A stretch of 33,489 bases of DNA from DAIDKA01 sp049792815 (GCA_049792815.1 JBARBG010000014.1:1-33489); one strand, 5' to 3'. Shown: positions 24,642-33,489, counted from the first letter of the stretch. The notes: generated from the letters alone by a model not told the origin. A program made the numbers and translations.

Positions 24642-25364
24642 ATGAGAGTCACCAACCGCACCGCCACTGTCCTGGGCCTGGCCCTGGGTTTCGCCGCTGC
24701 GCTGGGCATGGGCGCGGCCCATGCCGACAATGACGTGGGCGCCGGTGATCATCCGAACACCGTCGCGCTGGGTCTGTACTACGTCACCTTCCACGTACAC
24801 GCCGATGACATCTCCGGCCCCTACACGCCGCCGGGCCTGAACGTCACCAATCCCAGCGTCGATACCCTGTACATCGCCTACATGAGGCGGCTGTCACCGC
24901 ACTTCGATGCGGAGCTGACGCTGGGCGCGCCCCCGGTGACGCGCTCGGTCGGCAAGGGACCCGCGCTGGTGGGCTCCGTGCCCTTCAATGGCCAGACCAT
25001 TGCCACCACGCGCTGGCTGGCGCCGAGTCTGCTGGTCAAGTACTACCTGTTCAGCCCGGACGCGATGTTCCGCCCGTACCTGGGCGTCGGCGTCAACTAC
25101 ACCAAGTTTGAATCGCGGCAGGTAACCGCAGCCGGTGAGGCCATCAGCGGCGGACCTACCTCGCTCTCACTGCCCGTGTCGGTGGGTCCGGTGGCCAACG
25201 TGGGCGTGTCCTACCATCCCTTCAATCAGGTTGTGGTGAACCTGTCCTATTCGGCGTCATGGGTGGACACGCGACTCACCACCGACACCGCCGGGATCCT
25301 GCGTACCTCGCATGTTGAGTTCAATCCCAGGGCACTCGTGGTGGCCGTGGGCTATCAGTTCTGA
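24642..25364 (+). CDS. OmpW-family outer-membrane protein
   Basis: A 240-residue outer-membrane beta-barrel. A signal peptide of 28 residues ends AHA|DND. The mature protein begins NDVGAGDHPNTVALGLYYVTFH. It shows family features such as the central PYLGVGVNYTKF and a C-terminal strand ending in aromatic Phe (VVAVGYQF), the assembly signal for BamA. The length is slightly above E. coli OmpW (212). OmpW-type barrels have a hydrophobic channel and are often linked to uptake of hydrophobic compounds, which fits the lipoprotein hydrolase encoded 2 bases upstream. The stop TGA directly abuts the stop of convergent nuoN. Confidence 0.88.
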   Translation: MRVTNRTATVLGLALGFAAALGMGAAHADNDVGAGDHPNTVALGLYYVTFHVHADDISGPYTPPGLNVTNPSVDTLYIAYMRRLSPHFDAELTLGAPPVTRSVGKGPALVGSVPFNGQTIATTRWLAPSLLVKYYLFSPDAMFRPYLGVGVNYTKFESRQVTAAGEAISGGPTSLSLPVSVGPVANVGVSYHPFNQVVVNLSYSASWVDTRLTTDTAGILRTSHVEFNPRALVVAVGYQF

Positions 25365-26810
25365 TCAGCTCAACAGCCGGCCGCACAGCGCCAGCAGCGG
25401 CCCGGGCAGTATGCCGAGCACCAGCACGGCGAGCCCGTTGACCCCGACGGCGAGGCGTACTCCAGGCTGCCACTGCGGCAGCGGCTGCCCGGCCTCCGGT
25501 TCGTCGAAGTACATCAGCTTCACGACGCGCAGGTAGTAGAAGGCGCCGATCACGGAGACCACCGCAGCGATGATTACCAGCCAGATATGGCCGGTCACCC
25601 ACAACTGCTGCAGGATCGACAGCTTCGCCCAGAAGCCGACGAACGGTGGCACCCCGGCGGTCGAGAACATCAGCGCCATCATCACCAGGGCCAGCAGCGG
25701 ATCTCGGCTGTACAGTCCCTTGTAGTCATCGAGCCGATCAGCTTCGAAGCCTTTCTGCGTCATCAGCAGAATGACGCCGAAGATGCCGATGGTCGCGAGT
25801 ACATAGACGAGGGTATAGAACAGCGCGGCGCCATATCCGGCCTGGGTGCCGGTGACGAACCCCAAGAGGATGAAGCCGACATTCGCGATCGCCGAATACG
25901 CCAGCATGCGCTTGAGATTGCTCTGCGCGATGGCAACCGCATTGCCCAGTATCAGGGTCAGCACGGCAAGCACCGCCAGCATCTGCGACCACTCGTGCTC
26001 GGCGCCGGTCAGCCCGTGAGTCAGCAGGCGCAATGCCAGCGCGAAGTAGGCGATCTTGGGCGCCGTCGCGATGAACTGCGTGACGTTGGTGGGCGCGCCT
26101 TCGTACACATCCGGCAGCCACATATGAAAGGGAACCGCGCCCAGCTTGAAGGCTACCGCAACGACGATGAAGGTCAGACCCAGGACCGCACCCACGCCGT
26201 GGGTCGTGGTCAACCGCGCCGCCAGTTCATCCAGCCCCAGGGTGCCCGTGATGCCATAGATGATCGACATGCCGTAGAGCAGCATGCCCGAGGCGATGGC
26301 GCCGAGTACGAAGTACTTCATGGCCGCCTCGGCCGCGATGCCATTGTCGCGATCGAAGGCCACCATGGCGTAGACCGACAGCGCCAGCAGTTCGACGCCG
26401 ATGTATACGGTGAGCAGGCTGTTGGCCGAGGCCAGCACGAAGATGCCCAGCAACGCGGTCAGGGCCAGCACATAGTACTCACCGCGGCTGGTGCCGCGCT
26501 GGCTCATGTAACTACGCGAATACATGAGCGCGATGGCCACGAACAGCAGTGCGGCGAGCTTCAGGAGGCAGGCGACCGGATCGGCGACATACAGGCCGTC
26601 GAACAGCACCACCCGGCTGTCCACCTGGCCCACACCCACCATCAGTGCGGCCGTGGCGGCCAGCGCCATCAGCGTCAGCGTCGGGGTGAGGCCGCGACGT
26701 TTGTCTGCCGCAAAGACATCGATCAGCAGCAGCGCGCAGATCGCGAAGGTCAGGAAGATCTCCCCGCTGGCGGGAGCAACCGAAGCCCAGGTCAATGTGG
26801 TATCTGGCAT
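25365..26810 (-). CDS. nuoN: NADH:quinone oxidoreductase subunit N
   Basis: A 481-residue antiporter-like subunit of the complex I membrane arm, normal in length, with about 14 helices. The proton-channel residues are Glu140 (GVELLALSVYAMV) and Lys222 (AFKLGAVPFHMW). The signature LPDVYEGAP follows, and another Lys sits in TAPKIAYF. It is the last gene of the nuo operon here, 6 bases after nuoM. Its stop codon abuts that of the OmpW gene on the other strand, leaving no room for an ordinary terminator outside coding sequence. Confidence 0.97.
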   Translation of the reverse strand: MPDTTLTWASVAPASGEIFLTFAICALLLIDVFAADKRRGLTPTLTLMALAATAALMVGVGQVDSRVVLFDGLYVADPVACLLKLAALLFVAIALMYSRSYMSQRGTSRGEYYVLALTALLGIFVLASANSLLTVYIGVELLALSVYAMVAFDRDNGIAAEAAMKYFVLGAIASGMLLYGMSIIYGITGTLGLDELAARLTTTHGVGAVLGLTFIVVAVAFKLGAVPFHMWLPDVYEGAPTNVTQFIATAPKIAYFALALRLLTHGLTGAEHEWSQMLAVLAVLTLILGNAVAIAQSNLKRMLAYSAIANVGFILLGFVTGTQAGYGAALFYTLVYVLATIGIFGVILLMTQKGFEADRLDDYKGLYSRDPLLALVMMALMFSTAGVPPFVGFWAKLSILQQLWVTGHIWLVIIAAVVSVIGAFYYLRVVKLMYFDEPEAGQPLPQWQPGVRLAVGVNGLAVLVLGILPGPLLALCGRLLS

Positions 26811-26816
26811 GTCAGT

Positions 26817-28334
26817 TCAAAGCGGCAGCTTGGAATGCACGGCCTGCTGGACCAGGTGGTGCACCGAAACTTCCATGATGTTGAGAAGAGGCGCCGGGTA
26901 CACGCCCAGCAGCAGCACCGCCGCCGCCAGCACGCCGAGCACCAGGGATTCGCGACCATTCAGGTCGGTGAGTTCAGCCACGTGACTGTTGGCCACCGGC
27001 CCGAAGATCACGCGCTTGACCATCCACAGGGTGTAGGCCGCGCCCAGCACCAGCGTGGTCGCCGCCAGGAACGCATACCAGAAGCTCGCCTTGAAGCTCG
27101 CCAGAATGACCATGAACTCCCCGACGAAGCCCGAGGTGCCTGGCAGGCCGGAATTGGCCAGGCCGAAGAACACCATCAGCGCCGCGAAATACGGCATCAC
27201 ATTCACCACGCCGCCGTAGCTTGCGATCTCGCGGCTGTGCATCCGGTCATACAGCACCCCGGCGCACAGGAACAGCGCGCCGGAAACCAGTCCATGAGAG
27301 ATCATCTGCACCATGGCGCCATCCACGCCCAGCACCGCCCCACTCAAGCTGCCCGTGGCGGCCACCACGACGTAGATGCCGAAGGTGCCCAGGGTCACGA
27401 AGCCCATGTGCGCGATGGATGAATAGGCAATGAGCTTCTTCATGTCCTGCTGCACCATGGCCACGAAGCCGATGTACACGACGGCGATCAGCGACAGGGC
27501 GATCACCAGCATGACCAGCTCGCGGCTAGCATCCGGCGTGACGGGGAGGCTGAAGCGCAGGAACCCATAGCCACCCATCTTCAGCATGATGGCCGCCAGG
27601 ATCACCGAACCGCCGGTGGGCGCCTCGACGTGCGCATCGGGCAGCCAGGTATGCACCGGCCACATCGGCACCTTCACCGCGAACGCCAGCAGGAAAGCCA
27701 CGAAGATCCAGCGCTGCTCGATCAGTGACAGCGGCAGGCCCTGCAGGGCGGCGATCGAGTAATCATGCCCCTTCACGTACATATAGATGAGCGCCGCCAG
27801 CATCAGCACCGAGCCCAGGAAGGTATACAGGAAGAACTTGATGGTCGCATAGACGCGCCGCGGTCCACCCCAGATGCCGATGATCAGGAACATCGGGATC
27901 AGCATCGCTTCCCAGAAAAAGTAGAACAGCAGCGCATCGGCGGCGCAGAACACGCCGATCATCAGTCCTTCCATGATCAGGAAGGCCGCGAAATACTGGG
28001 CGGGTCGCTGCCGGATCACCGTCCAGCCGGCGATGATCACCGGGACGGTCATGAACGTCGTCAGCAGCACCAGCGGCAGCGAGATGCCATCCACGCCGAT
28101 GCTGTAAAAGGCGTTCAGCGATGGAATCCAGGAGAATTTCTCCGTGAACTGCAGGCCGACCATGGCGGTATCAAAGCCGGTGTAGGCCCGAATCGAGATC
28201 AGAAAAGTGGCCAGGGCTGCGATGAGCGCCACCCACCGCGCCAGCACGATGGAACGATCACCCAGCGCCAGCACCACGAGGCCGGCGAGGATCGGCAACC
28301 AGATCAGAACCGATAAGAGACCAAAACCGTACAT
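26817..28334 (-). CDS. nuoM: NADH:quinone oxidoreductase subunit M
   Basis: A 505-residue antiporter-like subunit pumping protons in the membrane arm of complex I. ATG 28334 gives the usual N-terminus (MYGFGLLSVLIWLPIL); the frame is open 18 codons upstream, but that extension runs into the end of nuoL. The conserved Glu142 is in FFWEAMLIPMF and Lys221 in AFAVKVPMWPVHTWLPDAH. HVEAPTGGSVILA and LIAYSSIAHMG are further family signatures. It lies 19 bases after the nuoL stop and 6 bases before nuoN. Confidence 0.97.
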   Translation of the reverse strand: MYGFGLLSVLIWLPILAGLVVLALGDRSIVLARWVALIAALATFLISIRAYTGFDTAMVGLQFTEKFSWIPSLNAFYSIGVDGISLPLVLLTTFMTVPVIIAGWTVIRQRPAQYFAAFLIMEGLMIGVFCAADALLFYFFWEAMLIPMFLIIGIWGGPRRVYATIKFFLYTFLGSVLMLAALIYMYVKGHDYSIAALQGLPLSLIEQRWIFVAFLLAFAVKVPMWPVHTWLPDAHVEAPTGGSVILAAIMLKMGGYGFLRFSLPVTPDASRELVMLVIALSLIAVVYIGFVAMVQQDMKKLIAYSSIAHMGFVTLGTFGIYVVVAATGSLSGAVLGVDGAMVQMISHGLVSGALFLCAGVLYDRMHSREIASYGGVVNVMPYFAALMVFFGLANSGLPGTSGFVGEFMVILASFKASFWYAFLAATTLVLGAAYTLWMVKRVIFGPVANSHVAELTDLNGRESLVLGVLAAAVLLLGVYPAPLLNIMEVSVHHLVQQAVHSKLPL

Positions 28335-28353
28335 GTAATGAGCGCCCTTAGCC

Positions 28354-30342
28354 TTAGCGGAAAAGGAACCAGCCCAGCAGCAGGGCAAGTCCGATCATGG
28401 TGAAGAATGCGTAGGTGTACAGGTAACCGCTCTGCAGGTGCCGCAGCAAACCGCCGATCCGGCCTACGGTAGCGGCGGTGCCGTTCACCATGCCGCCGTC
28501 GATGAGGATCTGGTCACCCGCCCGCCATAGACCCTTGCCTACTCCGCGCGCCAGGACGCACAGGACGTTCTCGTTGAACCAGTCGAAATAGTACTTGTTG
28601 ACCAGCAGCGTGCGCAGCGGCGCGAGCGCCTTGGCCCAGGCGTCGGCCAACTCGGGCTTCTTCAGGAAGAACACCCAAGCCGAGATCACACCGGCCAGCG
28701 CCAGCCAGAAAGGCGCGCCCAGGAAGCCCTTGAGGCCAAAGTTGAGCCAGATCGGAGCGTGCAGCTCCTCGCCGATCTTGCCCACCACATCATTGACGGG
28801 GAGCACAAAGATCGAATTTCCAAAGTAACCGCCGAACAGCACCGACTTCACGCACAGTGCGCCGATGATGATGGAGGGAATCGCCAGCGCCACCAGTGGG
28901 CCGCGCACCACCCAGGGGGTCTCATGCGGCGTACCGCCATGGCCATGGCCGTGATCATCATGCGCCCGAGCCTCGCGGAAACGCTCCGGTCCGTGGAAGG
29001 TCATGAACAGCATGCGGAAGGTGTACAACGCCGTGACGAACACGCCGCTCAGCACGCACACGTATGCATAGGTATGACCCCAGCGATGCGACTCCCCGAC
29101 CGCCTCGATGATGGCGTCCTTGGAATAAAATCCGGCGAAGAACGGCGTGCCGATGAGGGCCAGTGAGCCGATCCAGCTGGTCACGGCCGTCCAGGGCATG
29201 TACTTGGCGAGCCCCCCCATCTTGCGCATGTCCTGTTCGTGGTGCAGGCCGATGATCACCGAGCCTGCCGCCAGGAACAGCAGCGCCTTGAAGAAGGCGT
29301 GGGTCATGAGGTGAAACATGGCGCCGCTATAGGCCGACACACCCAGCGCAACCGTCATATAGCCCAGCTGCGACAGCGTGGAGTACGCGATCACCCGTTT
29401 GATGTCATTGGCGACGATACCCAGCAGGCCCATGAACAAGGCGGTGGTCGCGCCAATCACCAGCACGAACGACAGCGCCTGGTCGGATTGCTCAAACAGC
29501 GGCGACATGCGCGCCACCATGAAGATTCCCGCGGTCACCATCGTGGCCGCATGGATCAGCGCGGAAATCGGCGTCGGGCCCTCCATCGAATCCGGCAGCC
29601 ACACGTGCAGCGGCACCTGGGCCGACTTGCCCATGGCGCCCACGAACAGGCAGATGCAGATCAGCGTCATGGCCGGCACGGAGCTGTGCGAGCTGAGCAT
29701 AAGACTCTGCGTGGCGATGTGCGGCGCCGCCGCGAAGGCCACCTGATAGTCCAGCGACCCGGTGTAGTACACGACGCCGGCTATGCCCAGCACAAAACCA
29801 AAGTCACCGATGCGGTTGACCAGGAAGGCCTTGAAGTTGGCGAAAATGGCCGAAGGGCGCGTGTACCAGAAGCCGATCAGCAGGTACGACACCACGCCCA
29901 CCGCTTCCCAGCCGAAAAACAGCTGCATGAAATTGTTCGACATCACCAGCATCAGCATCGAAAAGGTGAACAGCGAGATGTAGCTGAAGAAACGCTGGTA
30001 GCCGGAGTCATCGGCCATGTAGCCGATGGTGTAGATGTGCACGCACAGTGAGACGAAGGTCACCACGACCATCATCAGCGCCGACAGCCGGTCGATCAGG
30101 AAGCCCACCTCAAAGTGGATGCCATCGCTCACCAGCCAGCTGTAGACCGGTCCGTTGTAGGTGGCGACCCCGCCCCATACCAGGTCCTTCCACACTAAGA
30201 TCGACAGTGCGCAGGAGATCGCGACGCCGATTATGGTGACCCAGTGCGCGCCGGCGCGACCGACCACCTTGCCGAACAGACCGGCGATGATGGCGCCCAG
30301 CAAGGGCAGCACGGGGATGGCCAGCAGCAGATTCGGATTCAT
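28354..30342 (-). CDS. nuoL: NADH:quinone oxidoreductase subunit L
   Basis: A 662-residue distal antiporter-like subunit of complex I, longer than the E. coli protein (613) by loop extensions, including a His-rich cytoplasmic loop (DDHGHGHGG). Key proton-path residues are Glu146 (FFGWEAVGVVSYLL), Asp180 (NRIGDFGF) and Lys239 (GAMGKSAQVPLHVWLPD). SMEGPTPISALIHAATMV is the family signature. The C-terminal part has the expected lateral-helix extension and ends in a membrane anchor. It starts 10 bases after nuoK. Confidence 0.97.
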   Translation of the reverse strand: MNPNLLLAIPVLPLLGAIIAGLFGKVVGRAGAHWVTIIGVAISCALSILVWKDLVWGGVATYNGPVYSWLVSDGIHFEVGFLIDRLSALMMVVVTFVSLCVHIYTIGYMADDSGYQRFFSYISLFTFSMLMLVMSNNFMQLFFGWEAVGVVSYLLIGFWYTRPSAIFANFKAFLVNRIGDFGFVLGIAGVVYYTGSLDYQVAFAAAPHIATQSLMLSSHSSVPAMTLICICLFVGAMGKSAQVPLHVWLPDSMEGPTPISALIHAATMVTAGIFMVARMSPLFEQSDQALSFVLVIGATTALFMGLLGIVANDIKRVIAYSTLSQLGYMTVALGVSAYSGAMFHLMTHAFFKALLFLAAGSVIIGLHHEQDMRKMGGLAKYMPWTAVTSWIGSLALIGTPFFAGFYSKDAIIEAVGESHRWGHTYAYVCVLSGVFVTALYTFRMLFMTFHGPERFREARAHDDHGHGHGGTPHETPWVVRGPLVALAIPSIIIGALCVKSVLFGGYFGNSIFVLPVNDVVGKIGEELHAPIWLNFGLKGFLGAPFWLALAGVISAWVFFLKKPELADAWAKALAPLRTLLVNKYYFDWFNENVLCVLARGVGKGLWRAGDQILIDGGMVNGTAATVGRIGGLLRHLQSGYLYTYAFFTMIGLALLLGWFLFR

Positions 30343-30352
30343 CGTCTTGTGC

Positions 30353-30658
30353 TCACCCTTTGAGCGTGCTCAGGTCTTCGACATTGATGGTGCGCCGCTC
30401 ACGGAACAGGACCACCAGGATGGCAAGGCCAATGGCGGACTCGGCCGCGGCCACCGTGAGCACGAAGAACACGAACACCTGGCCGTTGATGTCGCCCATG
30501 TAGCGCGAAAACGCCACGAAGTTGAAGTTCGCCGCCAGCAGCAGCAGCTCCACGCACATCAGCAGCAGGATCACGTTCTTGCGGTTGAGGAACACGCCGG
30601 CCACCGCGATCGAGAACAGCACGGCCGACAGCGTCAGCAATTGTCCCAGGGTGATCAT
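30353..30658 (-). CDS. nuoK: NADH:quinone oxidoreductase subunit K
   Basis: A 101-residue subunit with three membrane helices, exactly the family size. The two buried glutamates needed for proton transfer are Glu37 (MCVELLLLAANFNF) and Glu73 (VAAAESAIGLAI). Its ATG overlaps the nuoJ stop (ATGA, 30655-30658), implying translational coupling. Confidence 0.97.
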   Translation of the reverse strand: MITLGQLLTLSAVLFSIAVAGVFLNRKNVILLLMCVELLLLAANFNFVAFSRYMGDINGQVFVFFVLTVAAAESAIGLAILVVLFRERRTINVEDLSTLKG

Positions 30659-31257
30659 GGGCGCTTCTCCGCGTCCATTTTCACGATCCGCACCCGGTCG
30701 CCGGCGCGGGCGGCGACCTGCAGGTCCACGTTCTGCACCTTGTGGCCCTTGCGCTTGCGCATGGTGAGGGAGATCGCGGCGACGATGGCGACCAGCAGCA
30801 GCACCGCGGCCAGCTCAAAGGGATAGGCGTACTTCGTGTACAGGGTCTGGCCCAGTTCCGTGGTATTGCTGTAGGTCGCCGGCAGCGCCGCCGGACCCTG
30901 GGTCACATCCGGCCCCAGGGTGCGCGCGACGATCACCCCGACGATTTCAAAGATCACCGCGCCCGCGCACGCTACTCCCAGCAGCCAAAAGCGCGTGAAC
31001 CCTTCACGCAGCTCTTCCAGGTTGATATCCAGCATCATGACCACGAACAGGAACAGCACCATCACCGCACCGACGTATACCAGCACCAGCACCACGGCCA
31101 GGAACTCCGCGCCGATCAGCAGCCAGATGGCCGCGCTGGTGACAAAGCACATCACCAGCGCCAGCGCCGCATGCACCGGGTTCTTCGAGATGATCATGCC
31201 CAATGCCGAGGCCACCAGCACCACCGCAAAGGCGTAGAACAATATCTGAACGAGCAC
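30655..31257 (-). CDS. nuoJ: NADH:quinone oxidoreductase subunit J
   Basis: A 200-residue membrane subunit with five predicted helices. The conserved third helix YVGAVMVLFLFVVMMLDI, whose rotation is linked to coupling in complex I, is present. The start is GTG 31257, preceded by AGGGGAGGG, a strong ribosome-binding site. The C-terminal cytoplasmic tail is basic (MRKRKGHK). It overlaps nuoK by four bases and follows nuoI after 36 bases. Confidence 0.96.
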   Translation of the reverse strand: MLVQILFYAFAVVLVASALGMIISKNPVHAALALVMCFVTSAAIWLLIGAEFLAVVLVLVYVGAVMVLFLFVVMMLDINLEELREGFTRFWLLGVACAGAVIFEIVGVIVARTLGPDVTQGPAALPATYSNTTELGQTLYTKYAYPFELAAVLLLVAIVAAISLTMRKRKGHKVQNVDLQVAARAGDRVRIVKMDAEKRP

Positions 31258-31293
31258 GCTGCCCTCCCCTTAAGGATCTGTTGCTGCCGGCGT

Positions 31294-31776
31294 TTAGCGG
31301 AACGGCGCGTCCGCAGCCCGGTCGGCCGCGATCATCGCCTCGTAACGCTCGCCGACCGCAAGCAGCTTGTCCTTGGACATGATGTTTTCGCCGCGATGCT
31401 CCATGTGGTACTCATGGATGCGGGTCAGAACGATGGCATCCACCGGACAGGCCTCCTCGCAGAACCCGCAGTAGATGCACTTGAACAGGTCGATGTCGTA
31501 GCGGCTGGTGCGGCGCGTGCCGTCAGGGGCCACTTCCGAATCGATCGTGATGCACACCGCCGGGCACACGGCCTCGCACAGCTTGCAGGCAATGCAGCGC
31601 TCCTCGCCATTGGGATAGCGGCGCTGGGCGTGCAGGCCACGAAAGCGCGGCGACTGCGGCGCCTTCTCTTCCGGGTAGTTGAGGGTGTACTTGGGCGACA
31701 AAAACATCCGCCACGTCACCGCCATCCCCTTGAGAAGTTCGGGAAGCAGCAGCGTCTTGAGCAATTGACTGGCCAT
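31294..31776 (-). CDS. nuoI: NADH:quinone oxidoreductase subunit I
   Basis: A 160-residue peripheral subunit carrying two [4Fe-4S] clusters (N6a and N6b) that pass electrons towards the quinone site. Both ferredoxin motifs are intact: C61-x2-C64-x2-C67-x3-C71 (CIACKLCEAVCP) and C100-x2-C103-x2-C106-x3-C110 (CIYCGFCEEACP). An N-terminal amphipathic segment anchors it to the membrane arm. It starts 9 bases after nuoH. Confidence 0.97.
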   Translation of the reverse strand: MASQLLKTLLLPELLKGMAVTWRMFLSPKYTLNYPEEKAPQSPRFRGLHAQRRYPNGEERCIACKLCEAVCPAVCITIDSEVAPDGTRRTSRYDIDLFKCIYCGFCEEACPVDAIVLTRIHEYHMEHRGENIMSKDKLLAVGERYEAMIAADRAADAPFR

Positions 31777-31785
31777 GGTTCGCCT

Positions 31786-32859
31786 TCAGGTCGTGTGCCA
31801 GGGGCCGACGTGAGCCCACGACAGGACCCCCTCGACGAAAATCCAGACGATGGTCACCGGGATGAGCACCTTCCAGCCCAGCCGCATGATCTGGTCATAG
31901 CGGTAGCGGGGGAAAGTGGCGCGGAACCACAGAAACAGAAACAGAAACAGGAAGCCCTTGAAGAACAGCCACAGGAACCCCGGGGTCGCCAGCGGCGTAT
32001 GACCCAGCAGCGGCCAGCCTTCAAAGGGACTCAGCCACCCACCCATGAAGAAGATCGCCGTCAGGAAGGAGATCAGGATCATGTTGGCGTATTCGGCCAG
32101 GAAGAACAGCGCGAATGCCATGCCCGAGTATTCGACATGGAAACCGGCCACGATTTCCGATTCGCCCTCGGCCACGTCGAAGGGCGCGCGGTTGGTCTCG
32201 GCGACCCCTGAGATGAAGTAGACGATGAACAATGGGAACAGCCAGGTCCAGTTCCAGGTGAACAGCCCCCCCTGCTGGTGACGCACGATGTCGCCGAGGT
32301 TGAGGCTCCCGGCGGCCATGAGCACACCCACCAGCGCGAACCCCATGGCGATCTCGTAAGCGACGATCTGCGCGGCTGAGCGCATGGCCCCGAGGAAGGC
32401 GTACTTGGAATTGGAGGCCCAGCCGGCGAGGATCACGCCGTAGACACCGGCAGAGGTCAGCGCCAGCAGGAACAGCAGGCCGGCATTGACGTTGGCGATG
32501 ACGAGGTCCGGGGACAGCGGCATCACCGACCATGCGGCGAAGGCCGTGACCAGGGTGATGATTGGCGCCAGGGTGAACAGGAACTTGTTGGACTTGGCCG
32601 GAATGATCACTTCCTTGGTGATCAGCTTGACGACGTCGGCGAAGGGCTGGCCGAGGCCCGGGAGCATGCCAAAGATGGCGACCCGGTTGGGACCGCGGCG
32701 CAGCTGCATCCAGCCGATGACCTTGCGCTCCCACAGCGTCGTCAGGGCCACGCAGAGGATCAGGACAATGGTGACGGCCAGGATCCACAAGGTCGAAATC
32801 GTCGTCGAGCGCACGATGTCCGGCAATGCGGCCCAGCGGGTTGTCAGATTATTGAGCAC
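31786..32859 (-). CDS. nuoH: NADH:quinone oxidoreductase subunit H
   Basis: A 357-residue, multi-helix membrane subunit forming part of the quinone chamber. Conserved elements are ERKVIGWMQLRRGPNRV near residue 44, GLGQPFADVVKLITKE, and the acidic loop AETNRAPFDVAEGESEIVAG with VEYSGMAFALFFLAEY, which lines the E-channel and quinone tunnel. All are intact. It starts 24 bases after nuoG and precedes nuoI by 9 bases. Confidence 0.97.
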   Translation of the reverse strand: MLNNLTTRWAALPDIVRSTTISTLWILAVTIVLILCVALTTLWERKVIGWMQLRRGPNRVAIFGMLPGLGQPFADVVKLITKEVIIPAKSNKFLFTLAPIITLVTAFAAWSVMPLSPDLVIANVNAGLLFLLALTSAGVYGVILAGWASNSKYAFLGAMRSAAQIVAYEIAMGFALVGVLMAAGSLNLGDIVRHQQGGLFTWNWTWLFPLFIVYFISGVAETNRAPFDVAEGESEIVAGFHVEYSGMAFALFFLAEYANMILISFLTAIFFMGGWLSPFEGWPLLGHTPLATPGFLWLFFKGFLFLFLFLWFRATFPRYRYDQIMRLGWKVLIPVTIVWIFVEGVLSWAHVGPWHTT

Positions 32860-32883
32860 AGTCGCGCCTTGACCTTTTGGGTT

Positions 32884-33489
32884 TCAGTAGATCGCGGGCG
32901 CACTGCGCCCCTCGGCGGTGCGCTGCAGCGACGGCGCGCGCCTCACCACCGCATCGACCTGGTACATGGGAACATCGACGATACTGGCGGCGGCCTTGGT
33001 GTCGCTCACCTTGCGCGACCCCACCCAGGGCGGCGGCAGGCCTTCGGCGCAGATACGCCGCAACTCCTCGCGCACCTCCTCGGAGGTCTGGTAGTCGAAA
33101 CGCTCGATGCCCAGCTCCGTGCCCAGCACCCGCAGCACCTTCCAGCCCGGGCGCGACTCACCGAACCCGCGGGCCGCCGCGGTGAAGCTCTGCCACAAGC
33201 CTTCCAGGTTCACATAGGTGCCGGAGGTCTCGGCGAATGTGCCGATGGGCAGTACCACATGGGCAATCTGCTTCAACTGCTCGGTCATGTAGGGCGTGAT
33301 GGCCACGACGAGGTCAGCCCCCGCCAGGGCCTTCAAGCCTTCCGGACTCAAGGTGTCGGCTTCAGGCTCCACGCCGCCAAACAGGATGTAGGCCTTGAGC
33401 GGTGTCTGCAGCATCTGGGAGGCAGTCCTGCCCACCGCAGCCAACGCCTTGCCGCCGGCTTCACGATGCGGCACGCACCCGGCCAGGTA
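32884..33489 (-). CDS. nuoG: NADH:quinone oxidoreductase subunit G, C-terminal part (partial)
   Basis: Only the last 201 residues are inside the window; the gene continues past its right edge in frame. The first visible residues, YLAGCVPHREAGGKAL, and the later YILFGGVEPEAD, VLPIGTFAETSGTYVNLEG and WKVLRVLG match the molybdopterin-oxidoreductase-like C-terminal domain of NuoG. That domain is structural in complex I. The N-terminal iron-sulfur domains are not available. The window holds the nuo operon from here to nuoN in the standard order. Confidence 0.95.
   Translation of the reverse strand, partial: YLAGCVPHREAGGKALAAVGRTASQMLQTPLKAYILFGGVEPEADTLSPEGLKALAGADLVVAITPYMTEQLKQIAHVVLPIGTFAETSGTYVNLEGLWQSFTAAARGFGESRPGWKVLRVLGTELGIERFDYQTSEEVREELRRICAEGLPPPWVGSRKVSDTKAAASIVDVPMYQVDAVVRRAPSLQRTAEGRSAPAIY

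Noticed and set aside
25587..27422. 611-codon plus-strand open frame across nuoN and nuoM
   Set aside because: Gln/His/Arg-rich shadow sequence; the minus strand encodes intact, colinear NuoN and NuoM.
30742..32211. 489-codon plus-strand open frame across nuoJ, nuoI and nuoH
   Set aside because: Same antisense composition bias, and it crosses three real gene boundaries on the other strand.
1..33489. CRISPR arrays, insertion sequences, tRNA genes and toxin-antitoxin pairs
   Set aside because: No spaced direct repeats, transposase motifs, cloverleaf-like sequences or recognisable small toxin-antitoxin pairs were found by eye.

Overview
The window is a GC-rich, gene-dense chromosomal segment with no tRNA, rRNA, CRISPR array, insertion sequence or phage gene that I could recognise. 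It carries a complete NuoH-to-NuoN block plus the end of NuoG in the usual proteobacterial order, an OmpW-type outer-membrane protein, several lipobox lipoproteins and MscS. These point to a Gram-negative proteobacterium, most likely a gammaproteobacterium (Steroidobacter/Nevskia-like lineages would fit). That placement is inference from gene content; no marker gene settles it.

Layout. 1-2521: end of a membrane transporter, an RNB-type exoribonuclease and a LOG-family protein on the plus strand, facing a 56-residue lipoprotein on the minus strand. 2787-5921: a GAF-GAF-GGDEF-EAL cyclic-di-GMP protein and a secreted protein of unknown function. 5934-7906 (minus): a pyrimidine-salvage operon with an FCY1-like cytosine deaminase, upp and a small MscS channel. 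8062-10607: a small conserved protein and a two-gene ABC-2 exporter. 10799-13856: a large DUF4382-type lipoprotein convergent with a membrane fatty-acid desaturase.

14030-19486 is the most unusual part: a five-gene minus-strand operon divergent from an IclR-family regulator. It encodes, in transcription order, a citryl-CoA-lyase-like enzyme, a class III CoA-transferase, a VOC-fold protein, a MetE-core/CoM-transferase-like zinc enzyme and an intradiol ring-cleavage dioxygenase. Coupling is tight (TGATG and GTGA junctions). The divergent control region holds a near-perfect 12-bp inverted repeat suited to IclR binding. Next to it (19500-22536, minus) is a second operon with an MFS transporter, a secreted DUF3471-like protein and an O-methyltransferase. 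Together these look like an uptake and degradation module for an aromatic, possibly methoxylated, acid whose ring-cleavage product is activated with CoA and split by a citrate-synthase-fold lyase. I do not recognise this combination as a described pathway.

22606-25364 (plus): a small membrane protein, a lipoprotein alpha/beta hydrolase and an OmpW-like porin. 25365-33489 (minus): nuoG(partial)-H-I-J-K-L-M-N, the membrane arm of respiratory complex I, ending with the nuoN stop codon abutting the stop codon of the OmpW gene. No stretch longer than about 300 bases is left without a gene.
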